Shown here: piece by piece, positions 63,237 through 64,000 of the stretch
How the letters are laid out: every line of letters starts with the position of its first letter
Position numbering within the stretch: position 1 is the first letter of the stretch
NCBI RefSeq assembly: GCF_003428875.1
Contig: NZ_QQRS01000003.1
Location: forward strand, 1 to 64,000
Source of the DNA: Planomicrobium okeanokoites
GTDB taxonomy: Bacteria; Bacillota; Bacilli; Bacillales_A; Planococcaceae
Direction: 5' to 3'
Length of the DNA stretch: 64,000 nucleotides
Notes under the pieces: model-generated
Seen by the model: the letters and a program-made list of their open reading frames with translations, nothing else
Told to the model about the DNA's origin: nothing
The model's database searches: none
Position numbers and translations under genes: made by a program

Positions 63237-64000
63237 ATGGCAGGGTTGAATTTAGTCAATATCAAGAAAGTCTATGATAAAGGCGTTGTATCGGTTCAGG
63301 ACTTTAACCTGGAAATCCGCGACAAGGAGTTTCTCGTATTGGTCGGACCGTCCGGCTGCGGAAAATCGACGACACTGAGGATGATCGCCGGACTTGAAGA
63401 CATCACGGAAGGCGATCTGTTCATCGGTGAAAAACGTGTCAACGACGTTTCGCCGAAAGACCGAGACATCGCAATGGTGTTCCAGAACTACGCGCTTTAT
63501 CCGCATATGAATGTCTATGACAACATGGCGTTCAGCTTGAAACTGAAGAAATTGAAGAAAGATGAAATCAAGGAACGAGTCGACAATGCGGCTAAGATTC
63601 TTGGGTTGAACGATTACCTTTACCGTAAACCGAAAGCTTTATCCGGTGGTCAGCGCCAGCGGGTTGCACTGGGCCGCGCAATTGTGCGCGACGCGGAAGT
63701 GTTCCTGATGGATGAACCGTTATCCAACCTGGACGCCAAATTGCGTGTACAGATGCGCACAGAAATCCAGAAATTGCACAGCCGCCTGCAGACGACGACA
63801 GTTTACGTGACGCACGATCAAACAGAAGCGATGACGATGGCGACGCGCCTGGTCGTCATGAAAGACGGATTTATCCAGCAGGTCGGTTCTCCGAAAGAAG
63901 TATACGACGAACCGGATAATATGTTTGTCGGCGGCTTTATCGGTTCTCCCGCGATGAATTTCCTGCGCGGACGTCTCGAAGGCAGCCATTTCGTCATGGG
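63237..64000 (+). CDS. msmK: MsmK/UgpC-type sugar ABC transporter ATPase, second copy (cut by window end)
   Basis: The first 254 residues of an ATPase nearly identical to the one at 39739: Walker [18 protein letters not shown], Walker [13 protein letters not shown]. Differences cluster around the [16 protein letters not shown] stretch. The ATG at 63237 is 7 bases after GGAGG; the ATG at 63231 is too close. The gene continues past the window. It likely powers the permeases at 56256-57971, which have no ATPase of their own. Confidence 0.9.
   Translation, partial: MAGLNLVNIKKVYDKGVVSVQDFNLEIRDKEFLVLVGPSGCGKSTTLRMIAGLEDITEGDLFIGEKRVNDVSPKDRDIAMVFQNYALYPHMNVYDNMAFSLKLKKLKKDEIKERVDNAAKILGLNDYLYRKPKALSGGQRQRVALGRAIVRDAEVFLMDEPLSNLDAKLRVQMRTEIQKLHSRLQTTTVYVTHDQTEAMTMATRLVVMKDGFIQQVGSPKEVYDEPDNMFVGGFIGSPAMNFLRGRLEGSHFVM

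Overview
The window looks like a chromosome segment of a Gram-positive Bacillales bacterium, most likely a member of the Planococcaceae. This is inferred from protein sequence, from strong AAGGAGG-type ribosome binding sites and from gene order; no database search was possible. The block tsaE-tsaB-rimI-tsaD / ABC-F / rex-tatA-tatC / CPBP protease / groES-groEL follows the Bacillus subtilis ydiB-ydiL-groESL region. It lacks the moaC and ydiK genes I recall between them there.

Layout. (1) 1-3.26 kb: end of an rRNA operon (23S, 5S, tRNA-Asp, terminator). (2) 3.4-13.4 kb: the core block above, with a cluster of seven DnaA-box matches between tsaD and the ABC-F gene and a CIRCE/HrcA operator at groESL. 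(3) 13.4-26.6 kb: mixed genes. They include an SDR, a DegV protein, a two-component system with a three-gene ABC exporter in the order of the linearmycin-resistance lnrJKLMN operon, a tRNA-dihydrouridine synthase, small uncharacterised proteins, a second drug-type ABC exporter and a DUF1456 protein. (4) 26.9-29.1 kb: a formylglycine-generating enzyme overlapping a sulfamidase-like sulfatase that carries the matching Cys motif. (5) 29.2-40.9 kb: an alpha-glucoside operon with two different GH65 phosphorylases, a three-gene sugar ABC importer, a DUF624 protein, a LacI regulator, beta-phosphoglucomutase and an MsmK-type ATPase. It starts at a good sigma-A promoter with a consensus cre site and a leader hairpin resembling an attenuator. 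(6) 41-63.9 kb: a xylose / xylo-oligosaccharide locus. It holds a XylFGH-type importer, a membrane-anchored xylose-binding sensor with LytS kinase and YesN regulator (the XylFII-LytS-YesN arrangement), a second XylF-like lipoprotein, GH43 beta-xylosidase, XylR, a second ABC importer without its own ATPase, another DUF624 gene, xylA, xylB, an aldo/keto reductase and a second msmK cut by the window end.

How the parts fit. Both sugar systems import oligosaccharides with ABC transporters energised by shared MsmK-type ATPases and cleave them inside the cell (GH65 phosphorylases; GH43 xylosidase), then feed glycolysis (beta-PGM) or the pentose phosphate pathway (XylA, XylB). Cre or cre-like sites lie at the main sugar promoters, so CcpA repression is expected. 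Specific control is by a LacI protein, by XylR (operator overlapping the xylA promoter) and by the YesN/LytS sensor.

Non-coding structure of note: two degenerate tandem arrays with exact 21-bp and 20-bp periods; a pair of about 163-bp inverted repeats around the second ABC importer; and hairpins after each of three binding-protein genes.
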